Assembly: GCF_028736115.1 (NCBI RefSeq)
Contig: NZ_CP117877.1
Location: forward strand, 2,914,001-2,978,000
DNA: 64,000 nucleotides
From: Mucilaginibacter sp. KACC 22063
GTDB taxonomy: Bacteria > Bacteroidota > Bacteroidia > Sphingobacteriales > Sphingobacteriaceae
Direction of reading: 5' to 3'
Position numbers and translations under genes: made by a program. Positions 1-8,976 of this stretch are shown here, one piece after another. Under the pieces are notes generated by a model that was not told the DNA's origin, ran no database searches, and saw only the letters and a list, made by a program, of their open reading frames with translations. Positions within the stretch are counted from its first letter, which is position 1. Every line of letters starts with the position of its first letter.

Positions 1-1288
1 CTGTACCTGTGGCACCACCACTTTGTATAATGGCCTCAGCTTCCATGAGGTAGGTGTCAGCCAAACGGATCTCATAAAAATCAAGAGGGAAATTAAGCTC
101 CAATTGGCCGCTTACTGCTTTGGTTGAATTACGCCCCGCCCATTTTTCAATAAAGTGGCCTGTATTCTGATAAGCATGCTGATAGGTTACTAATCCTGCT
201 TTTTCCAAACTATCCAGATCAGCTACCGAAGCATTTTTGCGAGGGTCGAAATGAATGAAGTTGTAAAAATCGTCAGTATAAGGCTGTCCGCTCCAACCGG
301 AAATATAATCGGGTGCACCATTAGCAGCGCCTTTAGTGGTAATAGAGTAACCACGGGGACCAACTAAAATACATTCCTGGTTACCTTCGCCCGAGCTTAA
401 GTTACCCCAACCTGTATTGGAGGTAGAATTGTATACTAATTCAAAAATAGATTCAGAGCTGAACTTCTTCTTCGGATCAAAAAGATCTTTAAAGTTCTTA
501 ACCAGTTGATACCCGTATTTGCTTGGTGCAGTACCTGGTGACGTACCGTTTACATCAGCAAGCTCGGTAACGGCTTTAGCGTAGTCTTTTTGCCATAAAT
601 AAATACGACCAAGTAAGGCATGTGCGGTACCTTGTGTAACACGACCACCTTCTGTAGATGCGGGCACAGTAACAGGCAAATCTGGTGTTGCCTCTGCAAT
701 ATCTTTATAAATCTGTGCATAGATATCTGCCGCTGGCGACTGAACAACAGTGTAGATCTGGTCTGTTGGTGTAGGTGTTAAAATCAAAGGCACTGCTTTA
801 AAAAAGCGCACTAAGTCAAAATAAAAATACGCTCTTAAAAATTTAGCCTCTGCGGTATAACGTTTTCTTGTAGCATCATCCATTCCCGGTACGCTTCCGA
901 TTTTGCTCAGCAATACATCTGCACGGTAAATACCGGTGAAGCCTTTTTTCCAAAGGTGCCCGGCAGCGCCGTTCATGTATGATGGCGTCATGCTGTAGGT
1001 AGCTACCGATTGCAGGTCGCCAATGTCTGTGGCAGAAGCGCCACCCGCCCAATGGTCGTCGCTGGCTACGTTCATAATAGCCGTTTTATTCATGTAGCTG
1101 GTGCTAATAGATTGATTGCCAGCCATATCATAAACTGCTACCAACGCCTGGAAAGCTTGGGTTGAGTTTTGATAAAATGCAGTTTCTAAGGTTAAGTCAT
1201 GCGGGTTTACATCCAGGTAACTTTTGCATGAACCAAATATTTGCATGCCAAGAGCTATTGCAGCCACATATGTAAGTTTTCTTCTCAT
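1..1288 (-). CDS. SusD/RagB-family outer-membrane lipoprotein (3' part cut by window edge)
   Basis: Open frame from an ATG at 1286-1288 to the window edge; 429 codons are visible and the C-terminus lies outside. It starts MRRKLTYVAA with a hydrophobic stretch and a lipobox ending FGSC, so a lipoprotein signal peptide is expected. The body is typical SusD: an N-terminal SYLDVNPHDLTLE segment, then TPR-like helices including AEAKFLRAYFYFDLVRFF and a late YEIRLADTYLMEAEA helix. SusD proteins sit on the cell surface, bind glycan and act as the lid of the SusC transporter. It lies 18 bp downstream of susC in the same operon. The substrate cannot be told from the sequence. Confidence 0.95.
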   Translation of the reverse strand, partial: MRRKLTYVAAIALGMQIFGSCKSYLDVNPHDLTLETAFYQNSTQAFQALVAVYDMAGNQSISTSYMNKTAIMNVASDDHWAGGASATDIGDLQSVATYSMTPSYMNGAAGHLWKKGFTGIYRADVLLSKIGSVPGMDDATRKRYTAEAKFLRAYFYFDLVRFFKAVPLILTPTPTDQIYTVVQSPAADIYAQIYKDIAEATPDLPVTVPASTEGGRVTQGTAHALLGRIYLWQKDYAKAVTELADVNGTSPGTAPSKYGYQLVKNFKDLFDPKKKFSSESIFELVYNSTSNTGWGNLSSGEGNQECILVGPRGYSITTKGAANGAPDYISGWSGQPYTDDFYNFIHFDPRKNASVADLDSLEKAGLVTYQHAYQNTGHFIEKWAGRNSTKAVSGQLELNFPLDFYEIRLADTYLMEAEAIIQSGGATGT

Positions 1289-1306
1289 TGCTCTAAAAGT
1301 TTTTAA

Positions 1307-4300
1307 TTAAAATCCAATGTTTACACCAGCCATAAATGAACGGGCTTGAGGGTATGCACCGTGGTCAATTCCAAATGTTCCGCCGCCGATTTCAGGGTCG
1401 TAACCGGTGTATTTAGTAAAGGTTACCAGGTTCTCGGTCAATACATATACTCGCAGACGGTCTAACCCTACCTTGCTTGATAAAGCTTTAGGGAAGGTAT
1501 AACCTAACTGCATGGTTTTAATCCTGAAGAAGTTTCCGCTTTGCAGATACAGTTTAGAGAAGTTACCGTAGTTTTTGTTATTATCGCTATCTGTAACACG
1601 TGGCAGGCTTGCATTAGGGTTGCTTGGTGTCCAGCGGTCTAAAATGGTAGTCTGGTAATTAGCGTTTAAGATATCCAAACGGCGCAAGCCCTGGAATATC
1701 TGGTTGCCACCCTGGCCAATACCAAAGGCGGTAAAATCGAAGCGTTTGTAGCTTAGGTTTAGCGTTAAACCGTAGGTAACAGTTGGCAACGAGCTACCGA
1801 TGTTAGACCTGTCATCAGATGTAATTGAACCATCACCATTTAAGTCGGCCCATTTCACATCACCTGGCTGTGCATTTGGCTGTATTTTTTTGCCTAATGC
1901 ACTGGTATAGCTATCAATTTCTGCCTGTGTCTGGAAGATACCCAGCATGGTGTAACCATAAAATGCATGCATTGGCCCTCCTACGGTTGAACGGGTTACG
2001 TTACCCAGCGTTTGGAAAGTACCTTCGCCGGCTTCGGTAAATGTTTGGCCGGGTTGTATGTAAAGTACCCTGTTCTTATTGAATGACATGTTACCGTTAA
2101 CCCCTAAGTTGAAATCGCCGAACCGGTGATTATAGCCTAACTCAAACTCCCAGCCGGTGTTTTGCATATCACCCAGGTTATAGAAAATGTTGTCGGCATA
2201 ACCTAAGTAATTTGGCAGGCCTGGCGCTTGCAGAATGCCCTTAGTTTTCTTTTTATACCAGTCAACAGTTAATGTGAAATCATTTAACAGGTGTGCATCA
2301 AAACCGATGTTGGTTTGCGATGTCTGTTCCCATTTCAGATCAGGATTACCTGGCCTGCCGGGGCTCCAGCCGATGGTGCTGGCATCACCTGTACCATAAG
2401 TGTAGTTTCTGCCGCTACCAATTGATGAGATATAAGCAAAGTTCGGCAAGCCGTCATTACCTACCACACCATAGCTACCGCGTATTTTTAAGAAATTAAC
2501 GTATTGGTTTTTAGGAAAGAAGCTTTCGCGTGTTGGTACCCAACCCACTTGCGCTGATGGGAAAGTACCATATTTGTTATTAGCACCGAAACGTGATGAA
2601 CCATCGCGACGGATAATACCTGTAAACAGGTATTTCTCGTCATAAGCATAAGTACCACGTGCATACAACGAGCTTAGTTTATGACGTACACCATCAGACG
2701 CATCGGCCTGCCTGTCGGTAGTAATTGGCTTATAGTTAAATGTATTCTGGAAGAAATTATTAGCGATTACGTTATAAAAATCAACAGTAGTACCCATTGA
2801 GTTACCGTCCATATAACTACCCTGACCTAACAAAATGCTGGCATCATGTTTACCAATTGTTTTTCCATAACTCAACGTGTTCTCAAAGTTGTAGAACAGG
2901 TTGTAATTCATTTCGCGGTGCGAGTTGGTACGGGTGTTTGATGTAGATGAATTTAACCAGAAGGTAGGCACATATCTTTCAGTACCATAAAATGCCATTT
3001 TAGTACCTAAAGACGAGTTTAGTTTAAGGCCTTTAATTGGCTCTATTGTTGCAAATACATTACCCACAAAGTTATGGTCCCAGTTATAGTTACCAATCCT
3101 AACCTGCGTATACGCCAATGGGTTAACAATTTCCTGTGCTACCAGGCTTGATACGCCGTAAGGCTGGCCTTGTGCATTGCGCACAACATTCTGGTTGCTG
3201 TAAGGCGCTTTAGCAAGGTTTGTCGGGTTGGTTTCAATAGCCGGTGTAAGCGGGTCAAGGTTGATCGCATCAGATAATGAACCACCAAACTCACTGTTCT
3301 CGTTTCCTACACCGCTACTTACAGAATGGCTGTAACCTAAGTTTTCGCCAACGGTGATGTATTTTGATAAATTATAAGTAGAGTTTAGACGGATATTGGC
3401 GCGGTTGTACTTGGATATCGGTGTAGAAACGATACCATCTTGTGTGATATAACCGAATGAAGAGAAAAACGTAGATTTTTCGCTACCACCAGAGATACTT
3501 GCCTGGTGCTGCTGGCGGCGGGCATCATTATTAAAAATCAGCGATTGCCAATCGGTACCTGTGCCGAGATTACTTACATCCGCTACAACCGGTGCCTTGC
3601 CTGCATTAGCTGCCGACTCGTTTCTGATGGTTGCATATTGCTGCGCATTTAGCAGGTCTAACTTTTTAGCAGGTGCCTGCGTACCATAAAAACCGTTATA
3701 GCTTACCGTGATGCGACCTGCTTTACCTTTTTTGGTAGTTACCAGAATAACACCATTTGCAGCACGTGTACCGTAAATAGCTGCCGAAGCTGCGTCTTTT
3801 AATACTTCGATTGATGCAATGTCATCTGAGTTAATATAGCCGATACCGCCGTTATCCACAATCTGGCCGTCAACTACCCAAAGCGGGTCGTTGCTTGAGT
3901 TTGATGCAGTTGAAAACGTTGTAAAACCACGTACACGCACTGTAGAAGATGTACCCGGCTGGCCATTGTTTTGTAAAATGGTAACACCCGAAGTACGGCC
4001 CTGCAGCGCTTGTTCAATACGGTTGATCGGTTGGTTTTCCAGTTGCTTTGCACCTACGCTTGAAATAGCACCGGTTACAACGCTTTTCTTTTGTGTACCA
4101 TAACCTACTACCACAACCTCATTAAGGTTATTCTGGGTTTCGGTAAGGGTGATGTTAAGATTGGTTTGGCCGCCTACCTGCACGTTTTGAGTGGCGTAAC
4201 CAATGTATGAAACTGTTAAAGATGCATTTGGCGGAATGCGTAAGGTAAAGTTACCGCTTAAGTCGGTCACTGTGCCGTTTGGGGTACCGTTTGCTTTTAT

Positions 4301-4426
4301 AGTTACACCTGGCAAAGGCTGGCCTTTACTGTCGGTAACTTTACCTTTAATGGTTGACACTTGTGCCATTGCCATTGAAAAGCCAACTAAAAGCAATAAA
4401 ATAAATAGCGTAAATTTTTTTCTCAT
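1307..4426 (-). CDS. SusC/RagA TonB-linked outer-membrane receptor
   Basis: 1039 aa, full length for the family. It has a signal peptide (FTLFILLLLVGFSMAMAQ), then a carboxypeptidase-regulatory-like beta-sandwich (about 25-100, GKVTDSKGQPLPGVTI). The SusC signature follows near 106-116 (EVVVVGYGTQKK), then the plug domain with the VRVRGF motif and a 22-strand barrel ending MAGVNIGF. It imports an oligosaccharide or other large ligand across the outer membrane using TonB energy, paired with the downstream SusD. No ECF sigma/anti-sigma pair is next to it. The divergent membrane sensor at 5142 is the nearest candidate regulator (inference). Confidence 0.97.
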   Translation of the reverse strand: MRKKFTLFILLLLVGFSMAMAQVSTIKGKVTDSKGQPLPGVTIKANGTPNGTVTDLSGNFTLRIPPNASLTVSYIGYATQNVQVGGQTNLNITLTETQNNLNEVVVVGYGTQKKSVVTGAISSVGAKQLENQPINRIEQALQGRTSGVTILQNNGQPGTSSTVRVRGFTTFSTASNSSNDPLWVVDGQIVDNGGIGYINSDDIASIEVLKDAASAAIYGTRAANGVILVTTKKGKAGRITVSYNGFYGTQAPAKKLDLLNAQQYATIRNESAANAGKAPVVADVSNLGTGTDWQSLIFNNDARRQQHQASISGGSEKSTFFSSFGYITQDGIVSTPISKYNRANIRLNSTYNLSKYITVGENLGYSHSVSSGVGNENSEFGGSLSDAINLDPLTPAIETNPTNLAKAPYSNQNVVRNAQGQPYGVSSLVAQEIVNPLAYTQVRIGNYNWDHNFVGNVFATIEPIKGLKLNSSLGTKMAFYGTERYVPTFWLNSSTSNTRTNSHREMNYNLFYNFENTLSYGKTIGKHDASILLGQGSYMDGNSMGTTVDFYNVIANNFFQNTFNYKPITTDRQADASDGVRHKLSSLYARGTYAYDEKYLFTGIIRRDGSSRFGANNKYGTFPSAQVGWVPTRESFFPKNQYVNFLKIRGSYGVVGNDGLPNFAYISSIGSGRNYTYGTGDASTIGWSPGRPGNPDLKWEQTSQTNIGFDAHLLNDFTLTVDWYKKKTKGILQAPGLPNYLGYADNIFYNLGDMQNTGWEFELGYNHRFGDFNLGVNGNMSFNKNRVLYIQPGQTFTEAGEGTFQTLGNVTRSTVGGPMHAFYGYTMLGIFQTQAEIDSYTSALGKKIQPNAQPGDVKWADLNGDGSITSDDRSNIGSSLPTVTYGLTLNLSYKRFDFTAFGIGQGGNQIFQGLRRLDILNANYQTTILDRWTPSNPNASLPRVTDSDNNKNYGNFSKLYLQSGNFFRIKTMQLGYTFPKALSSKVGLDRLRVYVLTENLVTFTKYTGYDPEIGGGTFGIDHGAYPQARSFMAGVNIGF

Positions 4427-5141
4427 AAAGTTTAATTGATTGGGTCAAAGTTTAATTGAGGGTAGCAGTAGAAATGCTACAGATAGAGGCATAAGCGCTT
4501 ATTTAGCCATAAGCTGTCAGGTTAATTTTGAACATAAGTGGGTTAATTGGTTTATAACAGATTGCCTTATACGGAGTGTATAATTGACAATATGAGCTCA
4601 AAATTATCGAAACGTAAATGATAAAAACAAATAATTTTATTCATAAACACCTGATAACTAAATATTTATAAATAAAATAATACGCTTAATGAACTGATGG
4701 TTTATAAGCTAAATCAATCATTATAAGCAGGAAATAATAAGTGGATAAGCACGTGTTGCAGAATAGCAATACGCATTAAGCACATTAAAAAAAGATTAAA
4801 AAAATTTAATGTCGAGGTACGGAGATCCGGAAAAATCGCCTTTTAAAAGGTTTGAATTGTCAAAACTGTACGTATTTAACAACTTCCGACAGTTATTCAC
4901 CGTCACTTATAACTAAAAGACAACGTTTTGCTTTAATTGTAAGAAAAACGGTTATTCTTAGTTTTCCAACAAAGATTAAAAACTATTACAAGAATTGTAA
5001 GCTACAACGTTATAATTATTCCAATGTTTCAAATAATTTACAATGCTTTGATATTAAAAGTGCCTCAAATATCTTTATAGAACGCACTGAAGCGCATTTT
5101 AACTGCATAAAACCAATTATAAATCATTCTAAAATTATTTG
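4427..5141. other. Long AT-rich divergent intergenic region
   Basis: About 715 bp between susC and the sensor gene. Besides the susC promoter candidate and two short palindromes, the right half (about 4850-5141) is very AT-rich and can be read as a TTG-initiated 96-codon frame, whose composition looks non-coding. I see no clear TAnnTTTG element for the plus-strand gene. The length is ample for regulator binding sites. Confidence 0.5.
4599..4631 (-). promoter_or_regulatory. Candidate Bacteroidetes-type promoter for susCD
   Basis: On the minus strand, TTTG (4628-4631) is followed after 21 bases by TAATTTTG (4599-4606). This matches the Bacteroidetes primary-sigma consensus TTTG / TAnnTTTG. Transcription would begin near 4592 and give a 5' UTR of about 165 nt. 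That UTR contains a perfect 12-bp palindrome (4491-4502) and a small hairpin (GTAGCA at 4462-4467 with TGCTAC at 4475-4480). No experimental support. Confidence 0.5.
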
Positions 5142-7070
5142 ATGGTAAAACGTTTACGTTGTCTGTTTTTTTTCTTGTTGATATTAACTACTGCTCATGC
5201 CCAGCAGATCGTGAATATTGATAACTCCACAAAGCAGGTTATATTTCATACTGCTGATATTAAATGGCTGGAAGATGCCGGAGACCAGTTTACGTTTAAC
5301 CAGATCAGCAGCGCTGACTTTCAAAAAAACTTTAAGAATAATCCAGGCTACTACCCTAAAAACTATCATCATCAGTCTGCTTACTGGTATAAGATTACAG
5401 TAAGATATACCGAAGATATATCCCCTTCCGCCGTATTTGAGTTTTTTGACCAGACGATAGACCATGTATCTATTTACATGCCCGATGAGCATGGGAATTA
5501 CATTAAGAGTACTGCCGGATCTGCGGTTCCATTTTCAAAAAGATCATTTCTGCATAAAAACTTCGAGTTTCCGATAGAAGCTAAATCAGCAGGTGTTCGA
5601 ACTTATTACTTTAAAATAAAATCTAAAGAAAGTATCAATGCTATCATTGTATACCGCACCATCCCCTATTTTATCCATTATGCCATAACAGAATACCTTA
5701 CGTATGGCTTATTCTACGGAATGATCCTGATATTCTGCTTTCATAACTTACTCATGTTCATTGCCATACGTAAACGGGAATATCTGATTTACGTATTGTA
5801 TATTTTAAGCATCGGTGTTTATGAAATGTGTACAGATGGTATTGCATTTCAATTTCTGTGGCCAAACTCGCCGCATTGGAATCAATATGCCTATGGCACT
5901 GCCCTGTTTTGCATCAGCATTTTTGCTTTAATATTTACACGCGATCTGTTAAGGGTTAAAACTCAGGCTCCCAAATTGTATAATGTTCTTAATTACCTGA
6001 TCATCGCCCGTTCGGTTTACTTTTTATTCTGCCTGCTGTTTGATAAAAGCCTGTTCTATTACAAATTCATTGAGTTTGTGCCGCTATTTATGGCTTACTA
6101 TACAGGTATTACCATTTGGCGCAAAGGATATAAACCCGCACGCTTTTTTGTACTGGGATACAGTGTACTATTGCTTGGCTTTTTGTTTAAAGCATGTACA
6201 GTGCTTGGCTACCAGCTTTTCTTTCCCGGCTACATCGGACATTATAGTTTAAGCTTTAGTTTTATTATGGAAATGGTATTCCTGTCTTTTGCCATTGGCG
6301 ACCAGGTACGTGTGCTGAGAAAGGAAAAGGAAGAAGCCCGCGAGGAAATGATAAGGCAAATGAATATTAATAGCCAGTTAAAGGACTCTATTAACCAGGA
6401 GCTGGAGATTCAGGTAGCCAAAAGAACACGTGAGGTAGTTGAAAAATCTCAGGAGATTTTAGAACAGGCACATATTATTGAACAGCAAAATCTTGAATTG
6501 GTAACCATAAACCATCAGTTAGAAGAACAGGCAGCAGAAATTTCGCGGATGAACGTATTGCTTGAAAAAGATAATATTCAGCTGAAAGATAATTTTGAAA
6601 AAGCGACTGATGCACTGGCTTTATCAACCGAGCTTTCTTTCGAAGAGTTTAGCGCCAAATATCCCGACCAGGAAAAATGCAATAAGTTTTTAGCAGAAAT
6701 TAAATGGAACAAAGGCTTTAGCTGTATTAAATGCAACAATAAAACTTACAATACCGGTCGTGCCCCGCATAGCCGCCGTTGTACCAAATGCGGTTATGAA
6801 GAGTCAGTATTATTTAATACTATCTTTCAAAATAGCCGCATACCTATTAACAAGGCTTTTTACCTGGTATATCTGATGTACACCAGCAAGGGCACGATAT
6901 CATCCTATCAATTATCTGAAAAACTTGGCATAAGGCAAAGTACTTGCTGGCAATATGCTATAAAAGTGAAGAAAGTAATGGATGACCGTAAAAAAGGCCG
7001 CAGAAACAATAGCCAGGGTTGGAGCAAATTAATTATGGCCCCCTTAGTAAAGGATACGGCTGATAAATGA
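5142..7070 (+). CDS. 7TM-DISM membrane sensor fused to an IS1595-type transposase zinc-ribbon/HTH domain
   Basis: 642 aa. An in-frame TTG lies just upstream, but ATG 5142 is the better start. Layout: signal peptide (LRCLFFFLLILTTAHAQ); extracellular 7TMR-DISM sensing domain (about 30-165, containing SAYWYKITVRY and VSIYMPDE); seven-helix membrane domain (about 180-390); coiled coil rich in Glu/Gln (about 395-495). The C-terminal module has a CX2C-X15-CX2C zinc ribbon (C528, C531, C547, C550) and an HTH-like stretch (SSYQLSEKLGIRQSTCWQY). That module matches the N-terminal half of IS1595/ISXO2-type transposases; no DDE catalytic domain follows. I infer a membrane-tethered one-component DNA-binding regulator, possibly acting on the divergent susCD operon. 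Confidence 0.85.
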   Translation: MVKRLRCLFFFLLILTTAHAQQIVNIDNSTKQVIFHTADIKWLEDAGDQFTFNQISSADFQKNFKNNPGYYPKNYHHQSAYWYKITVRYTEDISPSAVFEFFDQTIDHVSIYMPDEHGNYIKSTAGSAVPFSKRSFLHKNFEFPIEAKSAGVRTYYFKIKSKESINAIIVYRTIPYFIHYAITEYLTYGLFYGMILIFCFHNLLMFIAIRKREYLIYVLYILSIGVYEMCTDGIAFQFLWPNSPHWNQYAYGTALFCISIFALIFTRDLLRVKTQAPKLYNVLNYLIIARSVYFLFCLLFDKSLFYYKFIEFVPLFMAYYTGITIWRKGYKPARFFVLGYSVLLLGFLFKACTVLGYQLFFPGYIGHYSLSFSFIMEMVFLSFAIGDQVRVLRKEKEEAREEMIRQMNINSQLKDSINQELEIQVAKRTREVVEKSQEILEQAHIIEQQNLELVTINHQLEEQAAEISRMNVLLEKDNIQLKDNFEKATDALALSTELSFEEFSAKYPDQEKCNKFLAEIKWNKGFSCIKCNNKTYNTGRAPHSRRCTKCGYEESVLFNTIFQNSRIPINKAFYLVYLMYTSKGTISSYQLSEKLGIRQSTCWQYAIKVKKVMDDRKKGRRNNSQGWSKLIMAPLVKDTADK

Positions 7071-7071
7071 T

Positions 7072-7323
7072 CTAATTTATTTTGCCTTTGTTATCCCAAT
7101 GATCTTTAATTAATTCACCGTTTTCATTCTCTAAAATGCGGCGTGCAAAACGTTCGCCTTTTATAGTTCCGTCATCCTTTCGCTGACCGATAAATAATAG
7201 TATTGGCCTTCCCTTTTCATCAGTTTTAAAGGATAGGTCGTACCTGCTAAAAGTTGTGTCTATCCAACTCAGAGGTTGATAAATTTTGTTCGTGATTTTT
7301 AGTATCTCCTGACCTAATTTCAT
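7072..7323 (-). CDS. Small conserved-type hypothetical protein
   Basis: 83 aa from ATG at 7321-7323, which has a GAGG Shine-Dalgarno-like sequence at usual spacing. A GTG three codons upstream is less likely. The protein is charged and soluble (RYDLSFKTDEKGRPILLFIGQRKDDGTIKGERFARRI), with no signal peptide, membrane segment or motif I recognise. It is convergent with the sensor gene, one base apart. Function unknown. Confidence 0.65.
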   Translation of the reverse strand: MKLGQEILKITNKIYQPLSWIDTTFSRYDLSFKTDEKGRPILLFIGQRKDDGTIKGERFARRILENENGELIKDHWDNKGKIN

Positions 7324-7435
7324 CGCCCTCACATTAGTTTAATTTTTTTTGAAAGAACAAATGCTTTTTTGACTTGTTTTTAGCAATATTGCATCAGATT
7401 TGATTTTGCAAACAATAAGACTTCAATAACATTAC

Positions 7436-7825
7436 ATGAAACCATTTATTTCACCAAAAGCTCAAGGCGTATTAGCTTATATTTTAGGTATTTTATTAGC
7501 ATCGTCCCCTTGGTTATTCGGCTTTTATAAGTTTGGTGGCGCTGCCTTGTTTATGCCGTTGTGTATTGGTAGCATGATTACCATCATGTCTATATTCAGC
7601 ACAACCGGTGGATTTATCAAAGTGTTCCCAATCGCAACCAATTTAACACTTACTACTTTTGTAGGATTTATTGTGATGGTTTCGCCATTTTTATGGGCGT
7701 TCTCCAACAATGTGTGGATACCACATTTTGCTTTAGGACTATTAGTGTTCGGACTTGGAATATTTAGTACTTATTCACCATTTACTACAGATGAGGTACA
7801 TACTTTTGACGCTCGCGGAAGATAG
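7436..7825 (+). CDS. SPW-repeat membrane protein
   Basis: 129 aa with four predicted transmembrane helices. It carries the two repeat signatures of the SPW family: LLASSPWLFGF near residues 20-30 and a degenerate VMVSPFLWAF near 80-90. The ends are short and hydrophilic. The family's role is unknown; such proteins are often stress-related in annotations. It is monocistronic, transcribed divergently from the 83-aa gene. Start ATG fits the hydrophobic N-terminus. Confidence 0.8.
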   Translation: MKPFISPKAQGVLAYILGILLASSPWLFGFYKFGGAALFMPLCIGSMITIMSIFSTTGGFIKVFPIATNLTLTTFVGFIVMVSPFLWAFSNNVWIPHFALGLLVFGLGIFSTYSPFTTDEVHTFDARGR

Positions 7826-7827
7826 TA

Positions 7828-8664
7828 TCAGAATAAAGAATATTGAACAGGCTGTATAGTGGTAAACTGTACAGCCTTTCTTTTTTGTCTGTTAGGTTCG
7901 GCAGTGATATGATAAACAGCCGACTCATTATATCTTGAGGCCACAACAATTTCGGTTTCCCCGGCATATTCATCAAATAAACCCTTTACCAGTTCGGGAC
8001 TGTTATTGTCTTTTGATAAATGCGCCAACAGCAGGTGGCTCATGTAAGCCGGTTTGTGCTTCTTAAATAACTCTAAAGCCTGCGAGTTAGACAAATGCCC
8101 CCTTCCCCCGCTAATACGGCGTTTTAAATGATAAGGGTAACGCCCGCCCATCAGCATTTGTTCATCGTAATTAGCTTCTAAAAAAGCAGCATGGCATTCG
8201 GCAAAATTGCGCACCACATGCTCGCATGCAGAACCAATATCCGTGATCACTCCGATTTTAACCCCATTGCTCGATACGGTAAAACTGTGCGGTTCAGAAG
8301 CATCATGAAACTTAGGGAATGCAGTTATCGACAAGCTGCCAATCTGCACAGGCTGATAAGCCGTAAAGGACTGTATAAGCTGGTCGTTCAACAGCATGCG
8401 GCTGTAAAGGTGTGTGCCGCTTGTGATATAAACCGGCAACTGATACTTGCGTTGTAGCACCGGGATGCCATTGATATGATCAGAATGTTCGTGCGAAACA
8501 AAGATTGCTTTCACGTTGTCCATGCTAAGGCCAATCCTCGTCATGCGCTTTTCGGTTTCCCTGCATGATATTCCGGCATCAATTAACACCGCCTCTGTGC
8601 TATTACCCACGTAATAACAATTCCCGTTACTCCCCGAATTTAATGATGCAATAAACAATGACAT
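7828..8664 (-). CDS. MBL-fold metallohydrolase, YycJ/WalJ-like
   Basis: 278 aa from ATG 8664; an upstream TTG would add four residues, but MSLFIASLNSGSNGNCYYVG is the standard family start. The metallo-beta-lactamase metal motif HEHSDH is at about 63-68, with a further His in the middle (PKFHD) and the conserved GRGHLSNSQALE and LLAHLSKDNNSPEL segments. This subgroup (YycJ/WalJ and relatives) is proposed to act in DNA replication or repair as a nuclease-like hydrolase. That role comes from relatives, not from this sequence. Confidence 0.88.
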   Translation of the reverse strand: MSLFIASLNSGSNGNCYYVGNSTEAVLIDAGISCRETEKRMTRIGLSMDNVKAIFVSHEHSDHINGIPVLQRKYQLPVYITSGTHLYSRMLLNDQLIQSFTAYQPVQIGSLSITAFPKFHDASEPHSFTVSSNGVKIGVITDIGSACEHVVRNFAECHAAFLEANYDEQMLMGGRYPYHLKRRISGGRGHLSNSQALELFKKHKPAYMSHLLLAHLSKDNNSPELVKGLFDEYAGETEIVVASRYNESAVYHITAEPNRQKRKAVQFTTIQPVQYSLF

Positions 8665-8785
8665 ATACAGATGCAAAGTAACCTATTTTACTAAAATTAA
8701 TAGCAACATAAATGAATTTTATTTTATGGTGGTTGATTGTTTTGGCGGCCCTGAATATTAATTACATAACAATCACATTTTTTAC

Positions 8786-8817
8786 TTGCATAAATAAAAA
8801 ATTATGCAATAATTTGC
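8786..8817 (+). promoter_or_regulatory. Candidate arg promoter overlapped by a palindromic operator
   Basis: A perfect inverted repeat TTGCATAA (8786-8793) -N8- TTATGCAA (8802-8809) lies between a TTG (-33-like, 8786-8788) and TAATTTG (-7-like, 8810-8816, one base short of consensus). A repressor bound there would block the promoter. The TGCAT/ATGCA half-sites loosely resemble ArgR/AhrC boxes. Assignment to ArgR is inference; no argR gene is in the window. Confidence 0.45.
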
Positions 8818-8850
8818 ACCAAATTACAAAACAGTACAACACTATAAAAA

Positions 8851-8976
8851 ATGAACGTTCAGGGCACATATAAACCAGTTTGCAGGGCAAATTTTGCACC
8901 TGTTACTGTTGCTTTGAGTTTCACTGATTTTGTTATCTCTCCCTCTCGACGAAGGATCTATATTCCACGGGTTTGA
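8851..8976 (+). CDS. Putative arginine leader peptide (attenuator-coupled)
   Basis: 41-codon frame starting ATG 8851 after an A-rich stretch and ending TGA 8974-8976, about 105 bp upstream of the first arginine gene. The C-terminus reads SPSRRRIYIPRV. The three consecutive Arg codons (8947-8955) are CGA CGA AGG, rare types that the argG gene downstream does not use. All five Arg codons in the frame are AGG, CGA or CGG. The Arg run ends on the left arm of an AGGATC/GATCCT pairing and the stop codon directly precedes a hairpin. This is the arrangement of a classical amino-acid attenuator. No domain; the peptide itself probably has no function beyond ribosome stalling. Confidence 0.6.
   Translation: MNVQGTYKPVCRANFAPVTVALSFTDFVISPSRRRIYIPRV

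Noticed and set aside
1825..4439. Several plus-strand frames inside susC
   Set aside because: They are antisense to a clear, full-length SusC and their translations have no protein-like pattern.
4852..5142. 96-codon frame whose stop overlaps the sensor start (TGATG)
   Set aside because: TTG start, very AT-rich, low-complexity composition and no recognisable pattern; probably chance in intergenic DNA.
6640..7070. Remnant of an inserted IS1595-type element
   Set aside because: No terminal inverted repeats, no target duplication and no DDE domain are visible; the module is in frame with the sensor and has a natural stop.
8813..8900. Direct repeat TTTGCACC (8813-8820 and 8893-8900)
   Set aside because: Eight bases only; the second copy is inside the leader-peptide codons and can be chance.
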